Shown: positions 18,029 to 26,495 of the stretch, in pieces
Layout: every line of letters starts with the position of its first letter
How positions within the stretch are numbered: position 1 is the first letter of the stretch
From: an uncultured Alphaproteobacteria bacterium
GTDB lineage: Bacteria; Pseudomonadota; Alphaproteobacteria; Methylaequorales; Methylaequoraceae
Reading direction: 5' to 3'
Assembly: GCA_902550225.1 (NCBI GenBank)
Contig: CACCYL010000001.1
Coordinates: forward strand, 135,001 to 169,487
DNA: 34,487 bases
Translations under genes and position numbers: made by a program
The notes under the pieces: model-generated
What the model saw: only the letters and a program-made list of their open reading frames with translations
What the model was told of the DNA's origin: nothing
Databases searched by the model: none

Positions 18029-19146
18029 TGAATTGGTGTAAGACATGTATTTTACCAGATACAAGGCCTAATTTATTTATCCCAAAAAATGGGAAATGTA
18101 ATGCTTGTGAAATGCACGAAAAAAAAAAAGTTATAGATTGGGATTATAGAGAAAAAATATTTAGAAAATTGGTTAAAAAAGTTAAACTAATTTCTTCAGA
18201 ATATGATTGTATTATTCCAGTCAGTGGAGGAAAAGACAGTACTTGGCAAACCATAAAGTGTCTTGAATATGGACTAAAACCTCTAGCAGTAACATGGAAG
18301 ACTCCAGGAAGAACTGAAATAGGAACAAAAAACTTAAGTAATCTGATTTCTTTAGGTGTTGATCATATTGACTATCAAATAAATCCGAAGATTGAGTCAA
18401 GATTTATGTTAAAGACTTTTAAAAAACTAGGTTCAACGGCAATCCCTATGCATTTAGCATTATTTAATATACCATTACGAATAGCATCAAGATTTAAAAT
18501 CCCTTTGGTTGTTTGGGGAGAAAATTCAGCATTTGAATATGGTTCAAAAAAAAAAAACGATACTGGTTTCAAATTAGATAATAATTGGATCAAAACATAT
18601 GGTGTAACACATGGCACATCTGCTAATGATTGGATAGACAAAGAATTAGATAAAAAAAGTTTAATAGCATATTTTGGTCCATCTCAAAAAGAAATGAGAA
18701 ATTTTAATCTTTCAGCTGTTTTTTTGGGATACTATTTTTCGTGGGATCCTAAATATTCAAAAAAGGTTGCACAAAAAAAAGGTTTTTTATTTAACACAGG
18801 TTCAGTAAGAACTGGTTACTATGATTTTGCTGATATAGATGATGATTTTATTTCTATTCATCATTGGATGAAATGGTATAAGTTTGGCTTTACAAGAGTA
18901 TTTGATAATTTATCTATTGAAATTAGAAATAAAAGAATTTCTAGGGAACAAGCTATAAATCTTTTAAAAAAAATAGGAAATAAAACACCAAGTGATGATA
19001 TAAAAAAATTTTGTAAATTTGTAGGAATAAGAAAAAGCGAATTTTTTAAGATAGCAGAGTCATTTAGAAATAAAAAAATATGGAAAAAAAAAAATAATAA
19101 ATGGTACATTCCGAATTTTATTATTGATGATTGGTATTGGGAATAA
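18028..19146 (+). CDS. N-acetyl sugar amidotransferase (WbpG/PseA type), stand-alone
   Basis: A 372-residue ATP-pyrophosphatase-fold enzyme expected to convert a sugar acetamido group to acetamidino using ATP and ammonia. A zinc-binding cluster has C4, C7, C24 and C27, and the PP-loop is PVSGGKDST (64-72). GENSAFEYG and the C-terminal helix region IKKFCKFVGIRKSEFFKIAE match the family. A strong ribosome site GGAGGA (18013-18018) lies 9 nt before the ATG. Known WbpG-type enzymes need ammonia from HisH/HisF partners; the only such set in the window is at 31089-33727, with HisF already fused to another amidotransferase. This one may share it or be fed by the adjacent AsnB-like glutaminase. Confidence 0.92.
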   Translation: MNWCKTCILPDTRPNLFIPKNGKCNACEMHEKKKVIDWDYREKIFRKLVKKVKLISSEYDCIIPVSGGKDSTWQTIKCLEYGLKPLAVTWKTPGRTEIGTKNLSNLISLGVDHIDYQINPKIESRFMLKTFKKLGSTAIPMHLALFNIPLRIASRFKIPLVVWGENSAFEYGSKKKNDTGFKLDNNWIKTYGVTHGTSANDWIDKELDKKSLIAYFGPSQKEMRNFNLSAVFLGYYFSWDPKYSKKVAQKKGFLFNTGSVRTGYYDFADIDDDFISIHHWMKWYKFGFTRVFDNLSIEIRNKRISREQAINLLKKIGNKTPSDDIKKFCKFVGIRKSEFFKIAESFRNKKIWKKKNNKWYIPNFIIDDWYWE

Positions 19147-19194
19147 TGAAAAATATATATAAATAATAAATATGAATAAAAGATTGGAGTAAGT

Positions 19195-19572
19195 TTGAAA
19201 ACGTTTTTTAAAAAAAAGCCAAGAGAGTTTGAGGTTGGAAATAATAAAAAATTTCAAATGAAAGATTGTGGAGAAATTTTATTAGATACTAATGAACAAG
19301 TGACATTTAAAAATAATGACAATATGGAATTCGATGTTGCAAAAAAGGATTGGGGTTATTATGCAACTCCTTCAATAAATTGGAGATTGAAGAACTTTGG
19401 ATTTAAAACACTGTTAATTAAAAATCTAAAAACTAATAGATTTTTTATTTTTCTATTGGAAAAAGGTAAAAATAAACTTCTTAATGAATATATTAAAAAT
19501 GAAAATTTAAAAATAATATGTGATTTAGATAATGAAGAAAATTTATCGAAAATAGAATCCACAAACTTTTAA
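19195..19572 (+). CDS. Small protein of unknown function
   Basis: A 125-residue soluble-looking protein, rich in Lys and Asn, without signal peptide or membrane segment. The most distinctive stretch is KKDWGYYATPSINWRLKNFG (51-70), followed by a LLIKNLKTNRFFIFLLEKGK strand pattern. I do not recognise a named domain. Start TTG is supported by GGAG (19186-19189) with a 5-nt spacer. Its place between the amidotransferase and a methyltransferase, on the same strand, suggests a cluster-specific accessory protein, perhaps binding the sugar substrate or a partner enzyme. No function is assigned. Confidence 0.75.
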   Translation: MKTFFKKKPREFEVGNNKKFQMKDCGEILLDTNEQVTFKNNDNMEFDVAKKDWGYYATPSINWRLKNFGFKTLLIKNLKTNRFFIFLLEKGKNKLLNEYIKNENLKIICDLDNEENLSKIESTNF

Positions 19573-19585
19573 TTTATTTTTTCAA

Positions 19586-20380
19586 ATGAATCTTTGTAAA
19601 ATTTGTCATTCAGTTAAAACGAAATTAAAATTTGTTTACAAAAGCAAACCAAAAGGTGAAACAGATTTTAACATTGAGAAAAAAAAATATTACAGAGAGT
19701 TCTTTGAATGTTGTGAATGTGGACATATGTTCTCTGATCCAGAGTTTGAAATTACTAATTTTTATGAAGGCTCTTATACAAATAAAACCTATGGTTTAAA
19801 TCTTTTAGAAAAATTTAATAAGATTATAAGCCTTCCGTTTAATGAATCTGATAATGAAGGAAGATTCCAATTTTTGAAAAAAAAATGTATAAAAATTTTG
19901 AATTCAAATATTATAAATGTTTTAGATGTAGGATCAGGTCTAGGTATTTTCCCCTGGAGAGTAAAAAAAGAAAACTGGAACATTACCGCTCTTGACCCTG
20001 ACCCCCAAAATATTAATCATATAAAAAATGAGATTGGAATTAAAACAATACAAGGAGATTTTTTAAAAGTAAAAATTCCAAAAAAGTATAATTTAATTAC
20101 TTTTAACAAGGTTATTGAACATATTAAAGAACCAAAGGAATTTATTATTAAAGCAAAATCGATAATTGAAGACAATTCACTTATATATATCGAAGTTCCA
20201 GATGTTAAAGCGGCGCAATACGGTAAAGACAGAGAAGAGTTTTTTATTGAGCATTTTCATGTTTTTTCAGAAAAATCAATCAAATTACTTGTAAATGATT
20301 GTGGACTTAAATGTTTATGTGCTAATAGTTTTATAGAACCAAGTGGAAAATTTACATTACGTGCTATTTTAAGTAACTAA
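19586..20380 (+). CDS. SAM-dependent methyltransferase with N-terminal zinc-ribbon-like cysteines
   Basis: A 264-residue class I methyltransferase. The N-terminus carries paired cysteines (C4, C7; C42, C45 in ECCECGH), as in the zinc-ribbon family of sugar methyltransferases. NVLDVGSGLGIFPW (about 111-124) is the SAM loop; ITALDPDPQN provides the acidic second-strand residue, and FNKVIEHI and YIEVPDV are later core strands. Target sugar position unknown. It starts 13 nt after the small unknown gene without a clear ribosome site. The 93-nt gap after it is one of the larger ones in the cluster and contains the 10-bp palindrome TTGAATTCAA (20421-20430) but no convincing terminator. Confidence 0.88.
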   Translation: MNLCKICHSVKTKLKFVYKSKPKGETDFNIEKKKYYREFFECCECGHMFSDPEFEITNFYEGSYTNKTYGLNLLEKFNKIISLPFNESDNEGRFQFLKKKCIKILNSNIINVLDVGSGLGIFPWRVKKENWNITALDPDPQNINHIKNEIGIKTIQGDFLKVKIPKKYNLITFNKVIEHIKEPKEFIIKAKSIIEDNSLIYIEVPDVKAAQYGKDREEFFIEHFHVFSEKSIKLLVNDCGLKCLCANSFIEPSGKFTLRAILSN

Positions 20381-20473
20381 CGATTTAGATTTTTTTTTAA
20401 AAGAAATAAAGGTTAAGCATTTGAATTCAACCTACTTATTTAATTATCAAATACTTTTCTTAGGAAAAACTGA

Positions 20474-21844
20474 GTGTCAAAAAAATTGAATAAAACAGTT
20501 TTGTTTATTTTTTCTGCAATTGGATATTTCAAAGAGGCTTCTCCAGTTTGTAAAAGATTCTCAGAAAATAATTGGAAAGTTATCATTTTTATATGCTTCT
20601 ATGACCATAACATTAAATCAATAAAGAATTTTGCAAAAATTAATAAGATTCAGATAATCTTTCTTCCTAGAGAAATAGCTTACGGTGATTCAAAAAATAA
20701 ATTTTTATCTGGTTATTCAAAAAAAAATATTTTTTCTATTTTAATAAGGTTACTTTCAATACCCTATTTGGTTTATAAAAATTTAAAAAAAAAAAAAAAA
20801 ATTATTTCAATTTTAGAAAATATTAAACCAAAATGCGTTTTTATGGGAGCTTTCCATTCATCTGGAGAGGTAGATAATGTTGCTTTAAACTATTTTAAAG
20901 GTTTAAGTACAAATTGTTACTGCATTCCTAACTCAGATTATTTAGGTGAGAAAATTCTAATCGACTCAAGACAAAATTTTTTGTCTTTATCTTCAATCTC
21001 TAATATTATTAAAAGTGATTTTGATTTGATAAATAAAATATTTTCATTCTTTTTTAGTTCATGGTTAAGAAATTTGAAAAATGTTGATGTTTTTTTTTGG
21101 GATCCAATAAAAATTATCACCGACAAATTATCTGGTGTAGGAATGGAAAAAATGTGGTTAAAGCCATCAGTTTTGTTTGATAAAGTCTTTGTATTTTCAG
21201 AAATCTCGAAAAAAATGTTGATTTCAGATGGTTATCCAAAAGAAAAGGTGATTGTTAGTGGACAACCTTATCTAGATAGCATTAAGCATAATCAAATGAA
21301 CAATAATTTTAAAAAAAAAATGATGAATTATTTAAAAGTTGAGGAAGGCAAATTTTTACTTTTAAATGTAGAACCATCAGCAGAGCATAAATATTGTGGT
21401 TGGGTAGCGCATTGGAGTAACTTCCAGAAAATTTTAACAAATTTAAAGAAAAATAATTTACCAATTGTGCTTTCATTACACCCACTATGTAATTATGAAA
21501 ATTATAAATTTGCAGAAAAAAAATATAAAGTGAAAATTTCTAGAAATTACTCAATACATGAACTTTATCCGTTTTGTAAAGCTGTTGTTTCCTTTCCCTG
21601 TTCTACAAATTTTTTATCTTTAATATTTAATAAGAAATTGATAATTTATGATTTATTTAGTATTTCCAAGGGCTCTGAAAAGATCAAGGTTCATAAAATA
21701 AAGGGTTCAAGAATAGTGTATTCAGCGAATGATTTGTTTCCCTTAAAAATAAATATAAGAACAAATATAAAAAAACAACCGAAAAAACAGAATTTTTCTT
21801 CTGACATTATCTATAATCATATTAATACAAATATAAATTCATAA
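20474..21844 (+). CDS. Putative GT-B-fold glycosyltransferase / surface carbohydrate biosynthesis protein
   Basis: A 456-residue protein of GT-B-like pattern. The N-terminal strand VLFIFSAIGYFKEASPV resembles nucleotide-sugar enzymes. The C-terminal half has VSGQPYLDSI (about 260-269), NVEPSAEHKYCGW, VLSLHPLCNYENY and VVSFPCSTNFLSLI, a pattern seen in 2-epimerase-like and capsule or glycerophosphotransferase-type GT-B proteins. I cannot assign donor or product. Start GTG at 20474 has AGGAAAA upstream. The gene contains the longest homopolymer of the window, 17 consecutive A encoding a lysine run near residue 108. The middle region (about 150-210) is rich in Phe, Ser and Asn and poorly conserved in appearance. 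Confidence 0.7.
   Translation: MSKKLNKTVLFIFSAIGYFKEASPVCKRFSENNWKVIIFICFYDHNIKSIKNFAKINKIQIIFLPREIAYGDSKNKFLSGYSKKNIFSILIRLLSIPYLVYKNLKKKKKIISILENIKPKCVFMGAFHSSGEVDNVALNYFKGLSTNCYCIPNSDYLGEKILIDSRQNFLSLSSISNIIKSDFDLINKIFSFFFSSWLRNLKNVDVFFWDPIKIITDKLSGVGMEKMWLKPSVLFDKVFVFSEISKKMLISDGYPKEKVIVSGQPYLDSIKHNQMNNNFKKKMMNYLKVEEGKFLLLNVEPSAEHKYCGWVAHWSNFQKILTNLKKNNLPIVLSLHPLCNYENYKFAEKKYKVKISRNYSIHELYPFCKAVVSFPCSTNFLSLIFNKKLIIYDLFSISKGSEKIKVHKIKGSRIVYSANDLFPLKINIRTNIKKQPKKQNFSSDIIYNHINTNINS
20785..20801 (+). repeat. 17-nt poly-A run inside the GT-B-like gene
   Basis: Seventeen uninterrupted A in the coding strand, encoding five Lys plus flanking codon bases. The frame is open at this length; a gain or loss of one base would truncate the protein. 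Confidence 0.9.
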
Positions 21845-21845
21845 A

Positions 21846-22658
21846 ATGAATAAAATAGTTGGTAAAAACGTAACCTCAAAAAAATATTGGGATAAAAAAA
21901 CAGACTCATATCTTACTTCTTTTGAAGGGCCATATCATAAACATAGATTGAGTGTGATAGAGAATTTGTTAAAAAATGTTGATTTTAAGAAAAAAAATAT
22001 ACTTGATTTTGGATGTGGTGATGGGTCTTTACTTAGTAAAAAGTTTAGTAAAATATCAAAATTTATTGGAATTGACATAAATTCAAAGATGATAGAAGTG
22101 GCAAAATCAAAATTTAAAGGTAGAAATATAAAATTTTATAAAGGTGACGTAAATGAACTTTCAAAAGTGACTTCCAATTCTATTGATATTTTTTTAGCTT
22201 TAAATGTTTTGGCTTATTTTAAAGATTCAGAGGAAAAAAAATTCTACAGAAATTTAAAGAGAGTATTGAAAAAAAATGGCTATTTCTTGGTTACTCACTC
22301 TAATTCATGCTTTGATCTTTTTACGCTGAATAAATATACAGTAGATTTTTTTAAAATTAATTTTAACACTAATATCAATAAATTACTTTCGAGTAATACA
22401 TTACCTATTAGAAATTCCTTCAATGTAAGAGAAAATCCCTTAAACTATTACAACAAATTAAAAAAGTATGATTTAGAAGAAATCGAACAAGGATTTATAA
22501 ATTATCATAGGATTCCACCTTTACTTGAGAAAGATAAAGATTTTGACGATATTAACTCAAAGAATTATGAAAATACAAATAAGTTTAAACAGAGTGAAAG
22601 GTGGAAACTATTTTTTCAGTGTTCTCAGTTTGCCTCTCTCTCAAAAAAGATAAAGTAA
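21846..22658 (+). CDS. Class I SAM-dependent methyltransferase
   Basis: A 270-residue methyltransferase. NILDFGCGDGSLL (51-63) is the SAM-binding loop, FIGIDINSKMIEVAK contributes the ribose-binding Asp, and DIFLALNVLAYF is the motif IV region. The C-terminal third, with several Asn/Tyr-rich segments, has no recognisable domain and may form the acceptor lid. It starts 1 nt after the GT-B-like gene and ends 3 nt before the next methyltransferase, in a run of three adjacent methyltransferase genes. The substrate is probably an O- or N-position on the glycan precursor, by context only. Confidence 0.88.
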   Translation: MNKIVGKNVTSKKYWDKKTDSYLTSFEGPYHKHRLSVIENLLKNVDFKKKNILDFGCGDGSLLSKKFSKISKFIGIDINSKMIEVAKSKFKGRNIKFYKGDVNELSKVTSNSIDIFLALNVLAYFKDSEEKKFYRNLKRVLKKNGYFLVTHSNSCFDLFTLNKYTVDFFKINFNTNINKLLSSNTLPIRNSFNVRENPLNYYNKLKKYDLEEIEQGFINYHRIPPLLEKDKDFDDINSKNYENTNKFKQSERWKLFFQCSQFASLSKKIK

Positions 22659-22661
22659 AAA

Positions 22662-23786
22662 ATGATTAAAAACTTACAAATAGAAAAAATTTCAAACTTT
22701 GATTTTTTAAATGAAGATAAAAATGAGAATTGGATTTTTTGGACTAATAAAGAGTATAAATTTAATGTAAAAGTCAAATATGGAAAAAAATTAGATTTTA
22801 TTTCCTTAAAAAGCGAAAGTGACGAAGAGGAAAAAGAATATGCTAAATATTTAAAAAAAAAAGCGAAAAATTACCAGTATAAGGAAAACTTTAAATTACA
22901 AAAAAGCTGTCCTATTTGTGGTTCAAAAAAAAATGAAATTAGTCTAACTATTTTTAAAATTAATTATCTCAATTGTAAAAATTGTAAACATATTTTCGCT
23001 GAAAAAATTTTGACTGAAAAATTTATTAATAGTTACTATACCAAATCAAAAAAATTATCGTCAGTTTATATTGATAAAAGAAAAGATAATTTTAGGATTC
23101 AAAACATAGTTAAACCTAAGTTTGATTGGATAAATCAGATATATCTTTCTGAGAAAAAAAAAAAAATTAAATCAATTCTTGATATTGGTGCTGGAGCAGG
23201 ACATTTTCTTTATTATGCAAAAAAAAAAAATGTAAAAGTGGCGGGTTTTGAAAAAAATATACACGCCATTGAACATTGTAGAAAAAACTTTGGAATTTCT
23301 CTTTTTCAAGAAGATTTTTTAAAAAGCAAGGAAAACAAAAAGTATGACGTGATTACAATGTTTGGATTATTAGAGTATGTTACAAATCCTAATGAATTTA
23401 TAAATGTTGCAAACAATCATTTAAAAAAAAATGGTTTGTTAGTAATAGAAGTTCCACGAGCTAATTCATTAAGTACGCGAGTACAATCAATAAAAAATCC
23501 AACTATTGTAAGGCATATGGATCCGACTTCACATATAAATTGTTTTAGTGATACTTCATTATGTAATCTATTATTTTATAATAATTTCTATCCAATAGCA
23601 GCGTGGTATTTTGGTATGGATTCATATGAATTATTTTTTCAACTTAAACATTTAAATAAGTATAAAGTATTTACAAAAAAGAACATTGAGCTTATTGAAT
23701 TATTGCAGAAAATTTGTGATAGATCTAAGTTTTGCGACGATATTATTATGATTTTTAAGAAAGGAAAAAATGAAAAAAAATTATAA
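22662..23786 (+). CDS. Zinc-ribbon class I SAM-dependent methyltransferase
   Basis: A 374-residue protein. The first 80 residues are charged and unassigned; a zinc ribbon follows with C83, C86, C105 and C108 (CPICG and CKNCKH). The SAM loop is SILDIGAGAGHFLYYA (171-186), with GFEKN as the second strand, FGLLEYV as motif IV and VIEVPRANSLS after it. HMDPTSHINCFS resembles the catalytic region of this sugar-methyltransferase family. Two poly-A tracts (13 A at 23154-23166, 12 A at 23219-23230) flank the SAM loop. It overlaps the next methyltransferase gene by 17 nt. Acceptor unknown. Confidence 0.87.
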   Translation: MIKNLQIEKISNFDFLNEDKNENWIFWTNKEYKFNVKVKYGKKLDFISLKSESDEEEKEYAKYLKKKAKNYQYKENFKLQKSCPICGSKKNEISLTIFKINYLNCKNCKHIFAEKILTEKFINSYYTKSKKLSSVYIDKRKDNFRIQNIVKPKFDWINQIYLSEKKKKIKSILDIGAGAGHFLYYAKKKNVKVAGFEKNIHAIEHCRKNFGISLFQEDFLKSKENKKYDVITMFGLLEYVTNPNEFINVANNHLKKNGLLVIEVPRANSLSTRVQSIKNPTIVRHMDPTSHINCFSDTSLCNLLFYNNFYPIAAWYFGMDSYELFFQLKHLNKYKVFTKKNIELIELLQKICDRSKFCDDIIMIFKKGKNEKKL

Positions 23787-24507
23787 AAGTTATTTGGAAA
23801 ATAAAAAAATAAAAAAAGATTATAATGATTATCAATCAAAATACGAGGATGAGCCTAGAGAAAGCGATAAAAAAATTATCGAAATAATATCAAGGAAATA
23901 CAATAAAAATTCAGTTTTTAAAGTTCTTGATTTTGGTTGCTCAACTGGAAACTTACTAAAACATATACTTTTTCATTTTCCAAAAGCCCAAATATGTGGA
24001 TATGATCTTTCAGACTCAGCAGTAAAACTATGCAAAAAAAATTTTAATGAAAAATTTATATTTGAGGTAAAAAATATTATTAATTTTAAACCAAAAGATC
24101 AATTTGATGTAATTATTGTCAATGCCGTGCTATGTCTTTTTGACTGGGGAGATTTTAAGAAATCTATAAATAATATATTCAAAAGTTTAAAAAGTAATAG
24201 TATTTTTATTTCTTTTGAGTGGTACCATCCGTTTGACCTTCAAGATATTACTATTAAAGAGACTTCTGTCTATCATCCAAAAGGCCTTACAATTCACTAT
24301 AGACCGCAGAAAATGGTAAATGATATTCTTATAAATACTGGTTTTAAAAATGTTAATTTTGAAGATTTTGAAATAGGAATTAATCTTCCAAAAACAAAAA
24401 GGAATGAGGAAGTTTCGTCTTATACGATTAAAACAGAACAAGGTAAAAATCTCCTGTTTAGGGGTGCACTCTCACAGCCATGGTCACATATGATTGCGAG
24501 AAAATAA
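23770..24507 (+). CDS. Class I SAM-dependent methyltransferase
   Basis: A 245-residue methyltransferase. KVLDFGCSTGNLLKHIL (51-67) binds SAM, CGYDLSDSAVKLCKKNF gives the second-strand Asp, and FDVIIVNAVLCLFDW is motif IV. FISFEWYHPFDLQDI and the later HYRPQKM segment, with several aromatic residues, likely shape the acceptor site. AGGAAAAAATG around 23762-23772 gives a ribosome site, and the start lies inside the previous gene. Third of three consecutive methyltransferases, implying at least three distinct methylation sites or very different acceptors. Confidence 0.88.
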   Translation: MKKNYKSYLENKKIKKDYNDYQSKYEDEPRESDKKIIEIISRKYNKNSVFKVLDFGCSTGNLLKHILFHFPKAQICGYDLSDSAVKLCKKNFNEKFIFEVKNIINFKPKDQFDVIIVNAVLCLFDWGDFKKSINNIFKSLKSNSIFISFEWYHPFDLQDITIKETSVYHPKGLTIHYRPQKMVNDILINTGFKNVNFEDFEIGINLPKTKRNEEVSSYTIKTEQGKNLLFRGALSQPWSHMIARK

Positions 24508-24511
24508 GTTT

Positions 24512-25621
24512 GTGAGACAAATTTTTATTTTTGGAGTTGCAAGATCTGGTACAAACCTAATAGCTAGATTATTAAATACACATAAGAAAATACATTTTTT
24601 TTTAGATCCTTTTCTTCCAATATTTAAATCACTTTTACAAAATTTTTCGGTAAATAATGATGAACTAACAGAAATAAAAGATTGTAAATTTTTACCTGAT
24701 TATTATTTTTTAAAAAATAACCAGAAAATTTTTAATTTAATTTTTAATTCATTATCTCTTAATTCTGAAATTCCAGAGTATCTTTTGAGTAATTTAAATA
24801 AGAATTTTTTAGAGAGATATTATCTAGAGAATGATGAAAAAGTAGATTTAAAAAAAATGAAAAATATAAGGTTTTATAATGAATATTTTGATTTTTTATT
24901 TGAAGAAACAAAAATAAAAAGAAACTTAGACATTGTTGGTTCAAAAGAAGTGTGGACAATAGAATTTATACCATCTATCTTACGACATTATCAAAAAGCA
25001 AAATTTGTAATAATCAACAGAGATCCAAGGGCAATTATAATGTCAATGATTAAGTTAGGGTTAAAAGATCAAAGCCAAAAAGCAAATATAATTGGTTATA
25101 TAAGACATTGGCGAAAAAATTTTGAGATTTATCAAATTCTAGACAAATTAAGTTCAACCAAAAATAAAGTATTCTTTTTAGATTATGAAAACTTTCTTTT
25201 AGATGAAGAAAAATATTTAAATGACTTAGAGTTTTTTCTAGATATCGGGTTAAAAAAGAGCATTGATTTAAATATTTCAGGATGGAGTGGAAATTCAAGT
25301 TACAAGAATATTAAAGGAATTTCTAAAACTAATGCCAATAAATGGAAAGAGGACATAAGTGATGATTTAGAAAATTTAATTATCTTTATGTGTTTCAAAG
25401 AAATGTTATTGTTAGGTTATGATGTGGGAAAAAAAGTTAAAAAGCTTAATACTAAGGAGATAGAAAAGACTTTTAATAAGTTTTTCAAACAAAAAGGGTC
25501 TTGGAAAATAATGGGTGAAAATGCTAAGTTTAATTTTAAAAAAGAATTAGAAAGATTTGAGATGTCAATGAACACTGATAGTCAAAAAGATGTCAGTTTA
25601 TTTTTATCTAGTTTAAAATAA
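24512..25621 (+). CDS. Sulfotransferase family protein
   Basis: About 369 residues. The 5'-phosphosulfate-binding loop is IFIFGVARSGTNLIARLL directly at the N-terminus, and the 3'-phosphate-binding region is AKFVIINRDPRAIIMSM, both diagnostic of PAPS-dependent sulfotransferases. It would transfer sulfate from PAPS to a hydroxyl on the glycan. I prefer GTG 24512, just after the previous stop, because it begins at the conserved strand; a TTG at 24494 would add six residues overlapping the previous gene. No PAPS-synthesis genes are in the window, so PAPS must come from elsewhere. Confidence 0.85.
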   Translation: MRQIFIFGVARSGTNLIARLLNTHKKIHFFLDPFLPIFKSLLQNFSVNNDELTEIKDCKFLPDYYFLKNNQKIFNLIFNSLSLNSEIPEYLLSNLNKNFLERYYLENDEKVDLKKMKNIRFYNEYFDFLFEETKIKRNLDIVGSKEVWTIEFIPSILRHYQKAKFVIINRDPRAIIMSMIKLGLKDQSQKANIIGYIRHWRKNFEIYQILDKLSSTKNKVFFLDYENFLLDEEKYLNDLEFFLDIGLKKSIDLNISGWSGNSSYKNIKGISKTNANKWKEDISDDLENLIIFMCFKEMLLLGYDVGKKVKKLNTKEIEKTFNKFFKQKGSWKIMGENAKFNFKKELERFEMSMNTDSQKDVSLFLSSLK

Positions 25622-25625
25622 GTTT

Positions 25626-26495
25626 ATGAAATATTTTCTCATACAATCTCTAAATAAAGTTGGTTTAAAAAGCTTTTCAAATAAAATTAATAATTATCTT
25701 TCGAACTTTTTTTTCTCACAAATCTTCCTTAAGTTAAGTTTATTTTTTTTTCGAAAATCGTATACAAAGTATTGGTCTAAAGTTAATTCTAACGAAAGTT
25801 TAACTAATTTAAAGGAACAATATAATGATTTAAAACAAAATGGCTTTTCTAAAATTGATAATTACTTTTCTAAAAAAGAATTAAGTCAAATATCCAAGGA
25901 TGTAAAAAAATTAAAAGGTTTTACAAATGGAAAGTATAAAGGAACCTTTTATTATAAAAATTTTCCTAAGGATGGAATTTGTTCTTTAGGAATAGATCCT
26001 TCTTTAGAAAATTGTTTTAACATTTTCACCAAGAACACTAAATTTCTTAGTTTAGCCAAAGCATTATATGGCAATGATATGAGGCTAACATCATCTAGTG
26101 TTTTGTGTAAATATGGCAAAGATAAGATTGACTCCTCTAATGTTCCACATTGGGACGATTGGAGGGTTAGACTTAAAATTTTTCTACTACTTGAAGACGT
26201 GACTATGAAAAATGCACCAATGATTTACTTTAAGGCGAGTCATAAAAAAATTCCGTGGAGATTTGAAAAAGATTTTTCTTCTGTATTTTTATCTTATGAA
26301 GCATCAGCAGGAGGTTCTTGGTGGCCAATTGAGAATTTAAATCTAGAGAAAGTTTATTTTACTGGAAAAAAAGGAACATGTTATATTTTTGATGCAACAG
26401 GTGTACATTCCGGTACTCAGCTTATTTCTGGTAAAAGGTTGATGTTAATGAATATGTATACGAATCATCTTGATTATACTTTTAGGTCTTATTAG
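25626..26495 (+). CDS. PhyH-family Fe(II)/2-oxoglutarate dioxygenase
   Basis: A 289-residue protein of the phytanoyl-CoA dioxygenase superfamily. The iron-binding facial triad is visible as H175 and D177 (PHWDDW) and H261 (TGVHSG), with R271 (SGKRLM) as the 2-oxoglutarate-binding arginine. FLLLEDVTMKNAPMIYFKASH is the usual core around the triad. About 70 N-terminal residues, hydrophobic in places, precede the domain. In glycan and natural-product clusters such enzymes hydroxylate or otherwise oxidise a sugar or lipid carbon; the substrate here is unknown. Its TAG stop overlaps the GTG start of the carbamoyltransferase. Confidence 0.88.
   Translation: MKYFLIQSLNKVGLKSFSNKINNYLSNFFFSQIFLKLSLFFFRKSYTKYWSKVNSNESLTNLKEQYNDLKQNGFSKIDNYFSKKELSQISKDVKKLKGFTNGKYKGTFYYKNFPKDGICSLGIDPSLENCFNIFTKNTKFLSLAKALYGNDMRLTSSSVLCKYGKDKIDSSNVPHWDDWRVRLKIFLLLEDVTMKNAPMIYFKASHKKIPWRFEKDFSSVFLSYEASAGGSWWPIENLNLEKVYFTGKKGTCYIFDATGVHSGTQLISGKRLMLMNMYTNHLDYTFRSY

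Noticed and set aside
19172-19192. Six-codon minicistron ATG...TAA before the small unknown gene
   Set aside because: It has no ribosome site of its own and overlaps the Shine-Dalgarno of the next gene; chance in AT-rich sequence.
20381-20473. Terminator or internal promoter in the 93-nt gap (AGGTT/AACCT repeat and TTGAATTCAA)
   Set aside because: The stem is short with a long loop and no T-run follows; no convincing -35/-10 pair at proper spacing.
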